From: Myroides indicus
Lineage (GTDB): Bacteria > Bacteroidota > Bacteroidia > Flavobacteriales > Flavobacteriaceae
DNA length: 64,000 bases
Direction of reading: 5' to 3'
NCBI RefSeq assembly: GCF_004364575.1
Contig: NZ_SOAG01000018.1
Span: 1 to 64,000, forward strand
Part shown: positions 43,552-52,579 of the stretch, in pieces
Position numbering within the stretch: position 1 is the stretch's first letter
How the letters are laid out: each line of letters starts with the position of its first letter
The notes under the pieces: model-generated
The model's input: only the letters and a program-made list of their open reading frames with translations
The model's database searches: none
Told to the model about the DNA's origin: nothing
Position numbers and translations under genes: made by a program

Positions 43552-44571
43552 ATGAAAAAGATTGTAGCTTTTGCCTGTATCGGGTTTTCTATATTACTGA
43601 GTTCTTGCAATGACGGTGAAATGGTTTATAAAGACATCGATTTTAGCGGAGTAACTTCTGTTAGCCGATGCAGTAATACTGGAGCAGAAAAAGTTTTTTA
43701 CAAATTAAAACAAGACGAAGCGCTCATTTTGATTGTTGATGCCGATAACCTTATGCGGGACGAAAGCAAACAAGCCGTTAATGTTGAAATTGACGGAACC
43801 AATACTTCGCTTGAATACAGAAAATACGACGATAAAGTAAGCAATACTTCTATCTGTAATGTTCCTGCACCCGCTTTTCCGAATGCCGTACAGCAAATTC
43901 CCGCATCGCCAGGAGCATCTTTAACTATAAGAAGAGATATCGCAATGGTAAACAACGAAAGCGAAGATCCTTTAGGCAATAATTCTGTGTCACTTACCTA
44001 TCAGTATACTTTTTTACTGGAAAACATCAACTTTCAGGAAGGTGAGACTAACATAAAGTACGATCGTATGCTTTTTGGCACAAATAATTATGCAAGCCGT
44101 TCATTAGCCTTTAAATTCATCAACAGCGACGCCACTTTAAAAGAAGTAAATTTATGCAATAATACACTTATTTCATTAGCTGATAAAGAAGCTATGCTTT
44201 TATCTGTTTTGGAGGGAGATTTACCCAATGATGCAACGGATACACCAAAAATTATCCCTTTAAATGAAGAACGAAAACTAATATTCAGACAATACAAAAG
44301 AACAGGCATTAACCTTATTAATGTTTGTGAAAACGAAGGAGATATTCCGGGAACTTCTGAAGGAAATATCAATCATTTGGAAGAATTATGGACTTCTACC
44401 GAAGGAGAAGTAGAAATAGCCAGCAGATGGACCAATCCCGGAGAAGGTCTTGAACCCAAATTAGTACATACAGTTAACCTTAAAAATGTAGTTTTTACTA
44501 AACAACAATATGAACAATTAACGTTTAAAAAAACGAATATTGCCTTTGGCGAATATAAACCCGAAGAGTAA
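43552..44571 (+). CDS. Lipoprotein of unknown function
   Basis: 339 residues from ATG at 43552, chosen over the ORF start at 43525 because it gives a clean lipoprotein signal: KKIVAFACIGFSILLSSCND, lipobox Cys at about 20. The mature part is beta-rich without enzyme motifs; four further Cys (VSRCSN, TSICNVP, EVNLCNN, INVCENEG). No family recognised. Single gene, divergent from the transporter and closed by a strong shared terminator. Confidence 0.75.
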   Translation: MKKIVAFACIGFSILLSSCNDGEMVYKDIDFSGVTSVSRCSNTGAEKVFYKLKQDEALILIVDADNLMRDESKQAVNVEIDGTNTSLEYRKYDDKVSNTSICNVPAPAFPNAVQQIPASPGASLTIRRDIAMVNNESEDPLGNNSVSLTYQYTFLLENINFQEGETNIKYDRMLFGTNNYASRSLAFKFINSDATLKEVNLCNNTLISLADKEAMLLSVLEGDLPNDATDTPKIIPLNEERKLIFRQYKRTGINLINVCENEGDIPGTSEGNINHLEELWTSTEGEVEIASRWTNPGEGLEPKLVHTVNLKNVVFTKQQYEQLTFKKTNIAFGEYKPEE

Positions 44572-44586
44572 TATTTTTATACATAT

Positions 44587-44632
44587 AAAAAAAGCTTCCC
44601 TTGAAATTTAAATTTCAAGGGAAGCTTTTTTT
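44587..44632. terminator. Perfect bidirectional terminator overlapping the mqo stop codon
   Basis: A 46-bp perfect palindrome: A7 then GCTTCCCTTGAAATTT at 44594-44609 and its exact inverse AAATTTCAAGGGAAGC then T7 to 44632. It is A-flanked and T-flanked on both strands, so it can end transcription in both directions between the convergent lipoprotein and mqo genes; its right edge meets the mqo stop at 44631-44633. Confidence 0.9.
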
Positions 44633-46133
44633 ATGCATTGTGCGGATATATCTTCAATATTTTAGAACAATGATCTCTTATTTCTGAAACCAATTCGGGA
44701 TGTTCGTTTAACTTTAACCCAAATGAAGGTATCATTTCTTTTAACTTTGTTTGCCATTCTTCACTGTTGTACTCCTTCGGGAAACACTGTCTGATTAACT
44801 TTAGCATAATGCTCACGGTAGTTGAAGCTCCCGGTGAAGCTCCTAAGAGAACTGCCAGACTTCCGTCTGCTGCATTTACTACCTCAGTTCCAAAAGCCAA
44901 TTCAGCTTTGCCAGCTTTGTTGCGCTTCATAATTTGAACGCGCTGACCAGCAATTTCTAAACGCCAATCTTCTTTTTTAGCATCTGGAAAATATTCTTTT
45001 AAAGCGGCTATTTTTTTATCTTGTGAGGCCAAGACTTCGGATATTAAATATTTGGTTAAATCAATATTATCTAAACCTGCTCCTATCATTGTTCCTATGT
45101 TTCCGAAAGAAATAGAACTAAACAAATCCCAATAAGATCCTGTTTTTAAAAATTTAGTAGAAAACCCTGCATAAGGCCCAAAGAGCAATGATTTTTTTCC
45201 GTTAATATAACGTGTATCTAAATGCGGAACCGACATCGGCGGTGCTCCTACTGATGCCTTCCCATACACTTTTGCAAAATGCTGCTCTGCCAATTTTTCG
45301 TCTTCACAAACGAGCCATTGTCCTGAAACCGGAAAACCTCCGTAAGTTTTCCCTTCCGGAATTCCGGATTTTTCTAACAAAATGATAGACGCACCACCAG
45401 CACCAATAAAAACAAAGTTAGAAGTTATGATGCGTTTGCCTCCTGTTTTCAGGTCTTTGGTAAAAATTTGCCATCTTCCGTCTTTCATTTGTTTTAAATC
45501 ATAAACTTCAGTTTCTAAAGTCATGTTAATTTCGCTCTCTGATTTTAAATAAGCAAACATCTGTCGGGTTAAATCTCCAAAATTCACATCTGTTCCTAAA
45601 GGCATATAGGTAGCTGCAAACTTATTGTCAATTTTCCTGTTATTCATTAACAGCGGCGCCCATTCTTTTATTTTTTCCACATCGTCAGAAAATTCCATTC
45701 CCTGAAACAAAGAATACTTTAACAGTTCTTGGTAGCGTTTCTTTAAAAAATCAACATTTTCTTTTCCCCACACAAAACTCATATGAGGAACGCTATTAAT
45801 AAAGTCATTGGGATTCTTTAATATACTTTTATTTACCAGATAAGACCAAAACTGCCTCGAGACCTCAAATTGTTCTACAATATTAATTGCCTTACTTGCA
45901 TCAATTGTACCATCACTTTTTTCAGGCGTATAATTTAATTCACAAAACGCAGAGTGTCCTGTTCCGGCATTGTTCATTGCTTCAGAACTTTCAGCAGCCA
46001 CACTGTCAAGACGCTCAACAATCTCAATTCTTAAATGCGGTTTTAGCTCTTTTAGTAACACACCGAGCGTTGCACTCATAATTCCTGCTCCTACTAAAAC
46101 AACATCAGTCTCTGATCTTTGTATATTTGACAT
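44631..46133 (-). CDS. mqo: Malate:quinone oxidoreductase
   Basis: 500 residues, standard Mqo length. FAD-dependent peripheral membrane enzyme that oxidises malate to oxaloacetate and reduces quinone. FAD Rossmann motif DVVLVGAGIMSATLGVLLKE at 10-29, family segments MNNAGTGHSAFCELNYTPE, IGAGGASIILLEKSGIPEGK, GGFPVSGQWLVCE, GPYAGFSTKFLK and the C-terminal LLGASPGASTTVSIMLKLIR. Exact -7 box at 46162-46155 about 22 bp upstream. Its stop codon overlaps the terminator palindrome. Confidence 0.95.
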   Translation of the reverse strand: MSNIQRSETDVVLVGAGIMSATLGVLLKELKPHLRIEIVERLDSVAAESSEAMNNAGTGHSAFCELNYTPEKSDGTIDASKAINIVEQFEVSRQFWSYLVNKSILKNPNDFINSVPHMSFVWGKENVDFLKKRYQELLKYSLFQGMEFSDDVEKIKEWAPLLMNNRKIDNKFAATYMPLGTDVNFGDLTRQMFAYLKSESEINMTLETEVYDLKQMKDGRWQIFTKDLKTGGKRIITSNFVFIGAGGASIILLEKSGIPEGKTYGGFPVSGQWLVCEDEKLAEQHFAKVYGKASVGAPPMSVPHLDTRYINGKKSLLFGPYAGFSTKFLKTGSYWDLFSSISFGNIGTMIGAGLDNIDLTKYLISEVLASQDKKIAALKEYFPDAKKEDWRLEIAGQRVQIMKRNKAGKAELAFGTEVVNAADGSLAVLLGASPGASTTVSIMLKLIRQCFPKEYNSEEWQTKLKEMIPSFGLKLNEHPELVSEIRDHCSKILKIYPHNA

Positions 46134-46154
46134 TATATCGTGTTTATTTTATTG

Positions 46155-46162
46155 CAAAATTA
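46155..46162 (-). promoter_or_regulatory. -7 element of mqo
   Basis: Minus strand TAATTTTG, exact TAnnTTTG match, 22 bp before the ATG; no -33 TTG at standard spacing. Confidence 0.4.
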
Positions 46163-46217
46163 ATTTATCTTTGAGTTAATATAGGTTTATTATCTAAAAT
46201 TTTATGACCTAACTGCT

Positions 46218-46628
46218 TTACTTTTGATTCAAATAGTCCTGCAGAATAATAGTAGCTGCTATTTCATCAATTAAGGCTTTATTTTGTCGCTGTTTCTTTT
46301 TTAGACCGCTGTCTATCATACTCTGAAAAGCTATTTTTGAAGTAAACCGCTCATCTACTTTTTTAACAATAATATCAGGAAATTCTTTGCGAAATTTCTC
46401 TAAAAACTGTTCAATTAACGGCACTACTTCCGATGGCTCATTATTCAGCCTTTTGGGGTCTCCTACGATTACCGTTTCAACTTTTTCCTTCGCAAAATAA
46501 TCTTTTAAAAAAGGCATCAGGTTATGTGTTTCAACAGTTGTTAAACCGGAAGCTATAATCTGAAATTCATCGGTGACAGCAATTCCTGTTCGTTTTTTCC
46601 CAAAGTCTATAGAAAGCAGCCTTGCCAT
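46218..46628 (-). CDS. ruvX: YqgF/RuvX-type nuclease (pre-16S rRNA processing / Holliday junction resolvase family)
   Basis: 136 residues, usual length. RNase H-like fold: RLLSIDFGKKRTGIAVTDEF at 3-22 with the first acidic Asp, VETVIVGDPKRLNNEPSEV (second strand), VKKVDERFTSKIAFQSM with DERFTS, and ALIDEIAATIILQDYL with the last catalytic Asp. In E. coli the homologue matures the 16S rRNA 5' end. It follows the PurM-like gene by 12 bp on the same strand and is likely co-transcribed. Confidence 0.92.
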   Translation of the reverse strand: MARLLSIDFGKKRTGIAVTDEFQIIASGLTTVETHNLMPFLKDYFAKEKVETVIVGDPKRLNNEPSEVVPLIEQFLEKFRKEFPDIIVKKVDERFTSKIAFQSMIDSGLKKKQRQNKALIDEIAATIILQDYLNQK

Positions 46629-46640
46629 ATTCTGATTCGG

Positions 46641-47813
46641 TTAGTAGACAAATGTTCCGTATTCGGAAATTATCGTCAATTGTTTTTTGTCTGCTGCTTC
46701 TACTCTTCCTATTATTTGTGCGTTTACGTTAAACGATTTTGAAATAGCAACAAGGTCGTCCGCAATTTCCGGACTAACATATAATTCCATGCGATGTCCG
46801 CAGTTAAAAACCTGATACATTTCTTTCCAATCTGTTTTAGATTGCTCCTGAATTAATTTGAACAAAGGCGGAATAGGAAATAAATTGTCTTTTACGACAT
46901 GCAGATCATCTATAAAATGTAAAATTTTAGTTTGCGCTCCTCCGCTGCAATGCACCATACCATGGATATTATCTGAATTATATTTATTGAGGATAGCTTT
47001 TATAATCGGAGCATAAGTTCTGGTTGGCGATAGAACCAGTTTTCCGGCATCTACAGGCGAATTTTCAACCTCATCAGTCAAATTCATTTTTCCTGAATAC
47101 ACCAATTCTTCAGGCACAGATAAGTCGTAACTTTCCGGATATTTCGCAGCTAAAGAATGATTAAAAACATCGTGACGAGCAGATGTTAAACCATTGCTTC
47201 CCATCCCACCGTTATAGTTTTTTTCATAGATTGCCTGTCCAAATGATTCTAACCCTACAATTACATCTCCGGCTTTAATATTGGCATTATCAATTACATC
47301 GCTACGTTTCATGCGTGCTGTTACCGTAGAATCTACAATAATAGTTCGTACTAAATCACCTACATCAGCTGTTTCTCCTCCTGTGGAATGAATAGTAACG
47401 CCGAATTCCTTCAATTCATCTATCAGTTCTTCTGTTCCGTTGATAATAGCCGAAATAACTTCGCCCGGAACCAAGTTTTTATTTCTTCCGATCGTACTTG
47501 ACAACATAATATTATCCGTAGCTCCCACGCATAACAAATCGTCAATATTCATAATCAACGCATCCTGAGCAATTCCTTTCCAAACCGATAAGTCTCCTGT
47601 TTCTTTCCAATACATATAGGCTAATGATGATTTTGTACCTGCGCCATCGGCATGCATTATCAAACAATACTTTTCATCGCCTGTTAAATAATCCGGAATA
47701 ATTTTACAAAAAGCTTTTGGATACAATCCTTTATCTATATTTTTGATTGCATTGTGCACATCTTCTTTTTCTGCAGAAACTCCTCGCTGTGCATATCGGT
47801 TATTCAAATTCAT
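46641..47813 (-). CDS. AIR synthase-related protein (PurM-like)
   Basis: 390 residues from ATG at 47813. The open frame reaches 47864, but the promoter at 47864-47834 and the family start (NNRYAQRGVSAEKEDVHNAI) support the later ATG. PurM-like ATP-binding superfamily: HADGAGTKSSLAYMYWKETG, IAQDALIMNIDDLLCVGATD, IHSTGGETADVGDLVRTIIV, SFGQAIYEKNYNGGMGSNGL and GMVHCSGGAQTKIL. This branch, common in Bacteroidota, is longer and diverged from true PurM (~345); it may be the phylum's aminoimidazole ribotide synthase or a related enzyme. Followed by ruvX. Confidence 0.88.
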   Translation of the reverse strand: MNLNNRYAQRGVSAEKEDVHNAIKNIDKGLYPKAFCKIIPDYLTGDEKYCLIMHADGAGTKSSLAYMYWKETGDLSVWKGIAQDALIMNIDDLLCVGATDNIMLSSTIGRNKNLVPGEVISAIINGTEELIDELKEFGVTIHSTGGETADVGDLVRTIIVDSTVTARMKRSDVIDNANIKAGDVIVGLESFGQAIYEKNYNGGMGSNGLTSARHDVFNHSLAAKYPESYDLSVPEELVYSGKMNLTDEVENSPVDAGKLVLSPTRTYAPIIKAILNKYNSDNIHGMVHCSGGAQTKILHFIDDLHVVKDNLFPIPPLFKLIQEQSKTDWKEMYQVFNCGHRMELYVSPEIADDLVAISKSFNVNAQIIGRVEAADKKQLTIISEYGTFVY

Positions 47814-47833
47814 AAGTAGCGTTGTTATTTCTG

Positions 47834-47864
47834 CAAATTTAATGCTTATGTTTTTGTAAAACAA
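47834..47864 (-). promoter_or_regulatory. Promoter of the PurM-like gene
   Basis: Minus strand TTG at 47864-47862, 20-nt spacer, exact TAAATTTG at 47841-47834; transcription would start near 47829, 16 nt before the chosen ATG. Confidence 0.65.
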
Positions 47865-47925
47865 TCAAATCTTCTATAACATTTGATATTTTATAAAGCA
47901 GAGACTTACAACACATTATAATACC

Positions 47926-48660
47926 TTAAATCCTATCTGTCAAATAATTGTAATCTTTTAACACAACTTCTATAAATTCTAATTCCGAGGAGCCCTGCTT
48001 TTGCACCCCCATAACTTTCTGAATTTTGTCTGATAATTTATTTAGTAAAACATAATCTCTGCTGTGTCTGAAGTTTTGCAGAACCTCTTTAATAATGCGG
48101 ACATCATTATCGCTTAATGTTAAAACCTGTGGATAAACAGGCTTGTACTCTTGTTCCACCTCCTGAAATATAGTAGCAGATAAAGCTACTTTCCCTTTGG
48201 TGGAAATCACTGCCGTACCTGCCAGCATATCCCCTAAACGCTGATTTTTTTCAGAAAAAATCATTGCAATCACTCCTATCAGTGCACCACTTATTCCCAA
48301 ATCGATAATTCTCATAATCCATCGTGTAAAATAATCTACTACAGAAGCCTGGTATCCGTCAATTTTAATCACTTTTATGCCCAAAATTTTTTTACCCGGA
48401 GTACAGCCTTGCAAGATAGATTCAAAAATAAAAGAATAAAAAATAACTGGCGACATACAAATCAATATAAAAGCTACCTGAGACCAGTTATCCTCAAATC
48501 CCGTGTGAAGCTGTAGTGCAACTACAACATACCAAACAATAATTGCATACAATGCCTTGAAAATAAAATCGAGCAAACTGGCAAGTATGCGCTCTCCTAA
48601 AGATGTGTTTTTAAAATCAATTTTAATGTTTTGTGTTGTATTTATTGTTAATTTAGCCAT
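47926..48660 (-). CDS. RDD family membrane protein
   Basis: 244 residues. Charged N-terminus then FKNTSLGERILASLLDFIFK, carrying the family R-D pattern, three to four transmembrane helices (ALYAIIVWYVVVALQL, FILICMSPVIFYSFIF, ALIGVIAMIF), and the conserved QGCTPGKKILGIKVIKIDG and NQRLGDMLAGTAVI. A soluble C-terminal ~70-residue tail is extra. Some RDD proteins are Na+(K+)/H+ antiporters, but here it neighbours the SpoIIM-MoxR-DUF58 cluster, divergent with only 22 bp between the two starts. Confidence 0.88.
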   Translation of the reverse strand: MAKLTINTTQNIKIDFKNTSLGERILASLLDFIFKALYAIIVWYVVVALQLHTGFEDNWSQVAFILICMSPVIFYSFIFESILQGCTPGKKILGIKVIKIDGYQASVVDYFTRWIMRIIDLGISGALIGVIAMIFSEKNQRLGDMLAGTAVISTKGKVALSATIFQEVEQEYKPVYPQVLTLSDNDVRIIKEVLQNFRHSRDYVLLNKLSDKIQKVMGVQKQGSSELEFIEVVLKDYNYLTDRI

Positions 48661-48682
48661 AAAATATATTTTTACTCCATCA

Positions 48683-49648
48683 ATGAGAGAAATAGCTTTT
48701 ATAAAACAAAATAAAAATCAATGGTTGGAATACGAAAAAACTATTTATTCGAATGCTTTTCAGCAACCTGATTATTTAGCGGATATGTATCTTCAAATTA
48801 TGAATGATTTGTCTTACGCTCAAACTTTTTATCCAAAAAGTAAAGTTACACAATATCTTAATAATTTGGCAGAACAAACATATCAAAAAATTTACAAAAC
48901 CAAACGCATTGAACAAAACAGAATTATTCATTTTTTTAAAACTGATATTCCCCTAACGGTATATGAATACAGAAGTTATTTAAAATTTACTGTTTTGCTC
49001 TTTTTGCTGATTGTTGGTATTGGTGTTGTTTCTTCTCATTACGATTTAAATTTCATCCGTTTGATATTAGGCGATTTTTATGTAAATCAAACCTTAGAAA
49101 ATATTAAGCAAGACGATCCTATGGCAATTTACCAATCAGGAAGCAACTGGGGGAGTTTTATAGGAATTACTTTTAACAATTTATATGTAGGACTTCGCTT
49201 TTTTCTATACGGTATCTTTGCAGGATTAGGTACTCTTGTTTTTTTGCTTTACAACGGTATTATGCTTGGATCCTTTCAATATTTATTTATTCAGGAAAAT
49301 GTATTCATGGATAGTTTTAGAGGAATATGGCTGCACGGAGCAATGGAAATCACCGGAATGGTAGTGGAAGCTTTTGCCGGTTTTATACTGGGAGGCAGTA
49401 TTTTATTTCCCAAAACGTTTTCAAGACTAAATTCCTTTAAAACAGGTTTCAAAAATGGTTTGAAAATATACATAGCCACTATTCCTTTTACTATTTTTGC
49501 AGGATTCATTGAAGGTTTTATTACCCGATATACTAAAATAATGCCCGATATTTTAAATTACATTATTATATTCGGGACGCTGTTTATCATTGTTTACTAC
49601 TTTTTTATTTATCCTAAAAAAGTATACATTAAACTGAACAAATCATAA
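48683..49648 (+). CDS. Stage II sporulation protein M (SpoIIM) family membrane protein
   Basis: 321 residues from ATG at 48683; the frame is open to 48557 but that part overlaps the divergent RDD gene, and MREIAFIKQNKNQWLEYEKT is the expected family start. An N-terminal helical cytoplasmic domain (~90 residues), then five or so transmembrane helices; conserved NNLYVGLRFFLYGIFAGLGT and WLHGAMEITGMVVEAFAG. SpoIIM homologues in non-sporulating Bacteroidota are regular members of the MoxR-DUF58 neighbourhood; role unknown. One-mismatch promoter TTG-N17-TATATTTT at 48645-48672. First of a co-directional run to 54925. Confidence 0.88.
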   Translation: MREIAFIKQNKNQWLEYEKTIYSNAFQQPDYLADMYLQIMNDLSYAQTFYPKSKVTQYLNNLAEQTYQKIYKTKRIEQNRIIHFFKTDIPLTVYEYRSYLKFTVLLFLLIVGIGVVSSHYDLNFIRLILGDFYVNQTLENIKQDDPMAIYQSGSNWGSFIGITFNNLYVGLRFFLYGIFAGLGTLVFLLYNGIMLGSFQYLFIQENVFMDSFRGIWLHGAMEITGMVVEAFAGFILGGSILFPKTFSRLNSFKTGFKNGLKIYIATIPFTIFAGFIEGFITRYTKIMPDILNYIIIFGTLFIIVYYFFIYPKKVYIKLNKS

Positions 49649-49654
49649 AAAAAC

Positions 49655-50581
49655 ATGTTTACTTTATTTAAAAAAAGAACTTTTAGCGATTATATAAGTG
49701 ATACTTTCACGTTTTTAAAACTGGAAAGAAAACCTTTTTTCAAAAACTTTTTATCCTTATGCGGCCCTCTGCTTTTAGGTTTAGTCGTATGCGTGTATTT
49801 TTTGACAGATATATTTTTTCATGCTATTCAAAGTAGTAATAATGATGCTATTGACGATTTTATTACCAGCAATGTTCTTTTAGGAGTTCTTTTAGGTCTG
49901 ATTACATTTGTTTTATTCATTATTATCAGCGTTATCTCATATGCTTATCCCGTATTTTATTTAAAGAGAATGAGTGAAAAAAAAGAAGATTATCAAACAT
50001 TACCTCCATTAAAACTACTTATCAAAAAAAGCTTTGGAAGGCTCTTTGTATTTGGTTTGGGAACCCTCTTTTTAATTACCCCCTTGATTTTAATAGCATT
50101 TAGTATTTCGGCTGTACTCATCTTTTTACTGGTCGGCATTCCTTTGCTTATTATTCTTTTTCCTGCTACAGCCTCGTGGATATCTGTTGCCTTTTTTGAA
50201 TACACTACCAATAACACCGGATTTTTCGCAGCTTATTCTGTTTCTTTTAATATAATCAAACAAAATTTTTGGGTTATCATAGGCAATACTTTTGTTTTTC
50301 AGCTTATTATCCAGATTATTACTTCAGTATTTACGCTGTTTCCACAAATGTTTTTTTATGGTGGATTACTTACTTCAACCTCAAGTACAGCAGATCTGGA
50401 ACAAACTTTGGCTTTTAAACTATTTGTCATTGCCATTATGGTAATTTCTATTATTGTTTCTGTAATAATCAATGTTGTTCTTCTAATCAATCAAGGATTA
50501 ATTTACTATAGCGCCAGAGAACACAAAGAAAACAATCAATCGCATTTTGATATTGAAAGTATAGGCATGCACAATGATTAA
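49655..50581 (+). CDS. Multi-pass membrane protein of the MoxR-DUF58 cluster
   Basis: 308 residues with about six transmembrane helices (SLCGPLLLGLVVCVYFLTDI, GVLLGLITFVLFIIISVISY, FLITPLILIAFSISAVLIFL, VFQLIIQIITSVFTLFPQMF, IVSVIINVVLLINQGLIYYS) and a short hydrophilic tail ending HFDIESIGMHND. It resembles the DUF4013/glycerophosphodiesterase-membrane-domain class in layout, but no signature motif is decisive. Six bp after the SpoIIM gene; its end overlaps the DUF4129 gene by 8 bp. Confidence 0.8.
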   Translation: MFTLFKKRTFSDYISDTFTFLKLERKPFFKNFLSLCGPLLLGLVVCVYFLTDIFFHAIQSSNNDAIDDFITSNVLLGVLLGLITFVLFIIISVISYAYPVFYLKRMSEKKEDYQTLPPLKLLIKKSFGRLFVFGLGTLFLITPLILIAFSISAVLIFLLVGIPLLIILFPATASWISVAFFEYTTNNTGFFAAYSVSFNIIKQNFWVIIGNTFVFQLIIQIITSVFTLFPQMFFYGGLLTSTSSTADLEQTLAFKLFVIAIMVISIIVSVIINVVLLINQGLIYYSAREHKENNQSHFDIESIGMHND

Positions 50582-51389
50582 AAGGTATTTTTATTTCTCG
50601 GGATTATTTTTGTGCATCGGCTTTATCCATGCTCAAAGCAATACTATAGACTCACTTAACCAGACGGTACCCGAGCTCGTAGAAATCGAACCTGTTGAGG
50701 AAGACCAAAACGTTCTACCTTATACACTTGACAATAATCCTGAAGTTAAGCCCAAGAAATTCAAGAAAGATTTTAAAAAACAATACCTGTCTTCTGAAAA
50801 GTTTGACTATGACAAAAACATTCAACCCGATGGATTTTGGCAAAGGTTTAAAAGGTGGGTTAACTCATTAGTCGAACGTTTTTTTCGTCAATTTTCTATC
50901 GATTATCACACTGCCAACCGCATTGAAATTTTCTATCGTATATCAGGTATTGTTGCTATACTCGGATTACTATATTACATTATAAGAGCTTATTTAGAGA
51001 AAGATTTGTACTGGCTTACTAAAAAGAAAGGAAAACAAGTTAAAATTGACATCAGCGATATTGAACAAAATTTGGAAAATATAAATTTTCCTGCTCTCAT
51101 AAACCAAACGATTGCTGAAAAGCAATATCGCCTTACAATCCGGTATTACTATTTATGGTTATTGCAACAACTGCAACAGCAGAATCATATTGTTTGGCAT
51201 GCCGAAAAAACCAACTCTGATTATGTGAATGAAATTAAAGACACAGCTATAAAAACCAACTTTCGTTATCTGTCATATATATACAATAATATATGGTATG
51301 GTGAACACCAGATAGAGGAAAACGAATTTATATCGGCAAAACAATCTTTTGAATCTATTCTAAAACCTGTAAACAATCAGCAATCATGA
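50574..51389 (+). CDS. DUF4129 domain-containing membrane protein
   Basis: 271 residues. Signal peptide or first helix FYFSGLFLCIGFIHAQ, a polar periplasmic part (VELVEIEPVEED, WQRFKRWVNSLVERF), one transmembrane helix (IFYRISGIVAILGLLYYIIR) and a C-terminal DUF4129 domain (QTIAEKQYRLTIRYYYLWLL, SDYVNEIKDTAIKTNFRYLS, YIYNNIWYGEHQIEENEF). This domain is found in transglutaminase-like proteins and in MoxR/DUF58 operons. Overlaps both neighbours (8 bp upstream, 4 bp ATGA downstream), implying translational coupling. Confidence 0.85.
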   Translation: MIKRYFYFSGLFLCIGFIHAQSNTIDSLNQTVPELVEIEPVEEDQNVLPYTLDNNPEVKPKKFKKDFKKQYLSSEKFDYDKNIQPDGFWQRFKRWVNSLVERFFRQFSIDYHTANRIEIFYRISGIVAILGLLYYIIRAYLEKDLYWLTKKKGKQVKIDISDIEQNLENINFPALINQTIAEKQYRLTIRYYYLWLLQQLQQQNHIVWHAEKTNSDYVNEIKDTAIKTNFRYLSYIYNNIWYGEHQIEENEFISAKQSFESILKPVNNQQS

Positions 51390-52573
51390 AAAAATATATA
51401 TTCTTTCTCTTATTGATTGTTGGATGTATTTATTTCATAGAATCTAACAGAACTCCACCGTTTAACTGGCGTAGCCAAACTTATAATACGACAGACACCA
51501 ATCCGTTTGGCACCTATTTGTTGAATCAGGAAATCGACTCTTTAGTGAAGAGCGACAGTATCATCCGTTTTACAGAAAATATTTACGAGTGGCTAAACAA
51601 TAAAATGTACGATACCACCGGCAATGTTAATTTGTTATCTATCCGCGGAAGTTATTATTTTGATTATAGCTCCAGTTCAGAATTGACCCGTTTTTTAAAA
51701 AAGGGAAATACAGCAATTATTATTCAGCAGTACTTTTACTTTGCTTTGTTGGATACATTGGGAATTCAACAGGGATATTTGTATGATTCTGATGATTCTA
51801 ATCAAACCGTTGAATTGACTAACCCTAAGCTTTCCGCTCAAAATTTTTCACTAAAAGGTTATAATAACAACTATTTTATTATTCCGGATTCAATGCGGAA
51901 CAGTATTGAAGTTTTAAGTTTTAAAAAAACAGAGGATGAAGAAAAACTTCCTATTCTCATAAAAATCCCCCTTGGAAAAGGACATCTTTATTTGGGGACT
52001 GAGCCTGTAGCTTTTACCAACTACAACCTTTTACACAGTAATAATCACCTTTATGCAGAAGGTATTTTATCTTACCTACCCAATCAAAAAACCTATTTTC
52101 CGGTAGATGTACTTGATGGGCAATCTGTAGAATCACAATCTATTTTACGTTTTGTACTTCAAAACAAAGCTTTGCGCTGGGCATGGTATATGTTTATAAT
52201 TACCTTGTTAACGTTTACTCTTTTTACAGCAAAACGAAAACAACGCGTTATTCCAATCATTACACCCTTAAAAAATACAACGGTTGATTTTACCAAAACA
52301 GTATCCAACTTATATATTCAAAACAAAAACTATAAAGATATTGCGCAAAAAAGCATTATATATACACTTGAAAAAATAAGAAGGCTATACGGAATAGAAA
52401 CCTCAACTATGGATAAGCATTTTATCGACAAAGTCCATCTTAAAACAGGTCAGCCTATTCAGGACATAGAAGATTTTATAGCATATACACAAAAAATACG
52501 CAATAGTAATCACATCGTTACAGAAAGTGACTTAATCGCTTTAAACAAATTAATAGAAAAAATAACACCCTAA
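51386..52573 (+). CDS. DUF4350 domain-containing protein
   Basis: 395 residues. N-terminal membrane segment (YIFFLLLIVGCIYFIESNRT), then a DUF4350 GATase-like domain about 30-240 (WRSQTYNTTDTNPFGTYLLN, GHLYLGTEPVAFTNYNLLH), a second helix (AWYMFIITLLTFTLFTAKRK, about 265-285) and a helical cytoplasmic tail of about 100 residues. The family has no known catalytic residues retained. Between DUF4129 (4-bp overlap) and MoxR (6-bp gap) in the cluster. Confidence 0.85.
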   Translation: MKKYIFFLLLIVGCIYFIESNRTPPFNWRSQTYNTTDTNPFGTYLLNQEIDSLVKSDSIIRFTENIYEWLNNKMYDTTGNVNLLSIRGSYYFDYSSSSELTRFLKKGNTAIIIQQYFYFALLDTLGIQQGYLYDSDDSNQTVELTNPKLSAQNFSLKGYNNNYFIIPDSMRNSIEVLSFKKTEDEEKLPILIKIPLGKGHLYLGTEPVAFTNYNLLHSNNHLYAEGILSYLPNQKTYFPVDVLDGQSVESQSILRFVLQNKALRWAWYMFIITLLTFTLFTAKRKQRVIPIITPLKNTTVDFTKTVSNLYIQNKNYKDIAQKSIIYTLEKIRRLYGIETSTMDKHFIDKVHLKTGQPIQDIEDFIAYTQKIRNSNHIVTESDLIALNKLIEKITP

Positions 52574-52579
52574 AATACT

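Noticed and set aside
46166..46173. TATCTTTG -7 match on the plus strand between mqo and ruvX
   Set aside because: No plus-strand gene follows and TAnnTTTG occurs by chance in AT-rich DNA.
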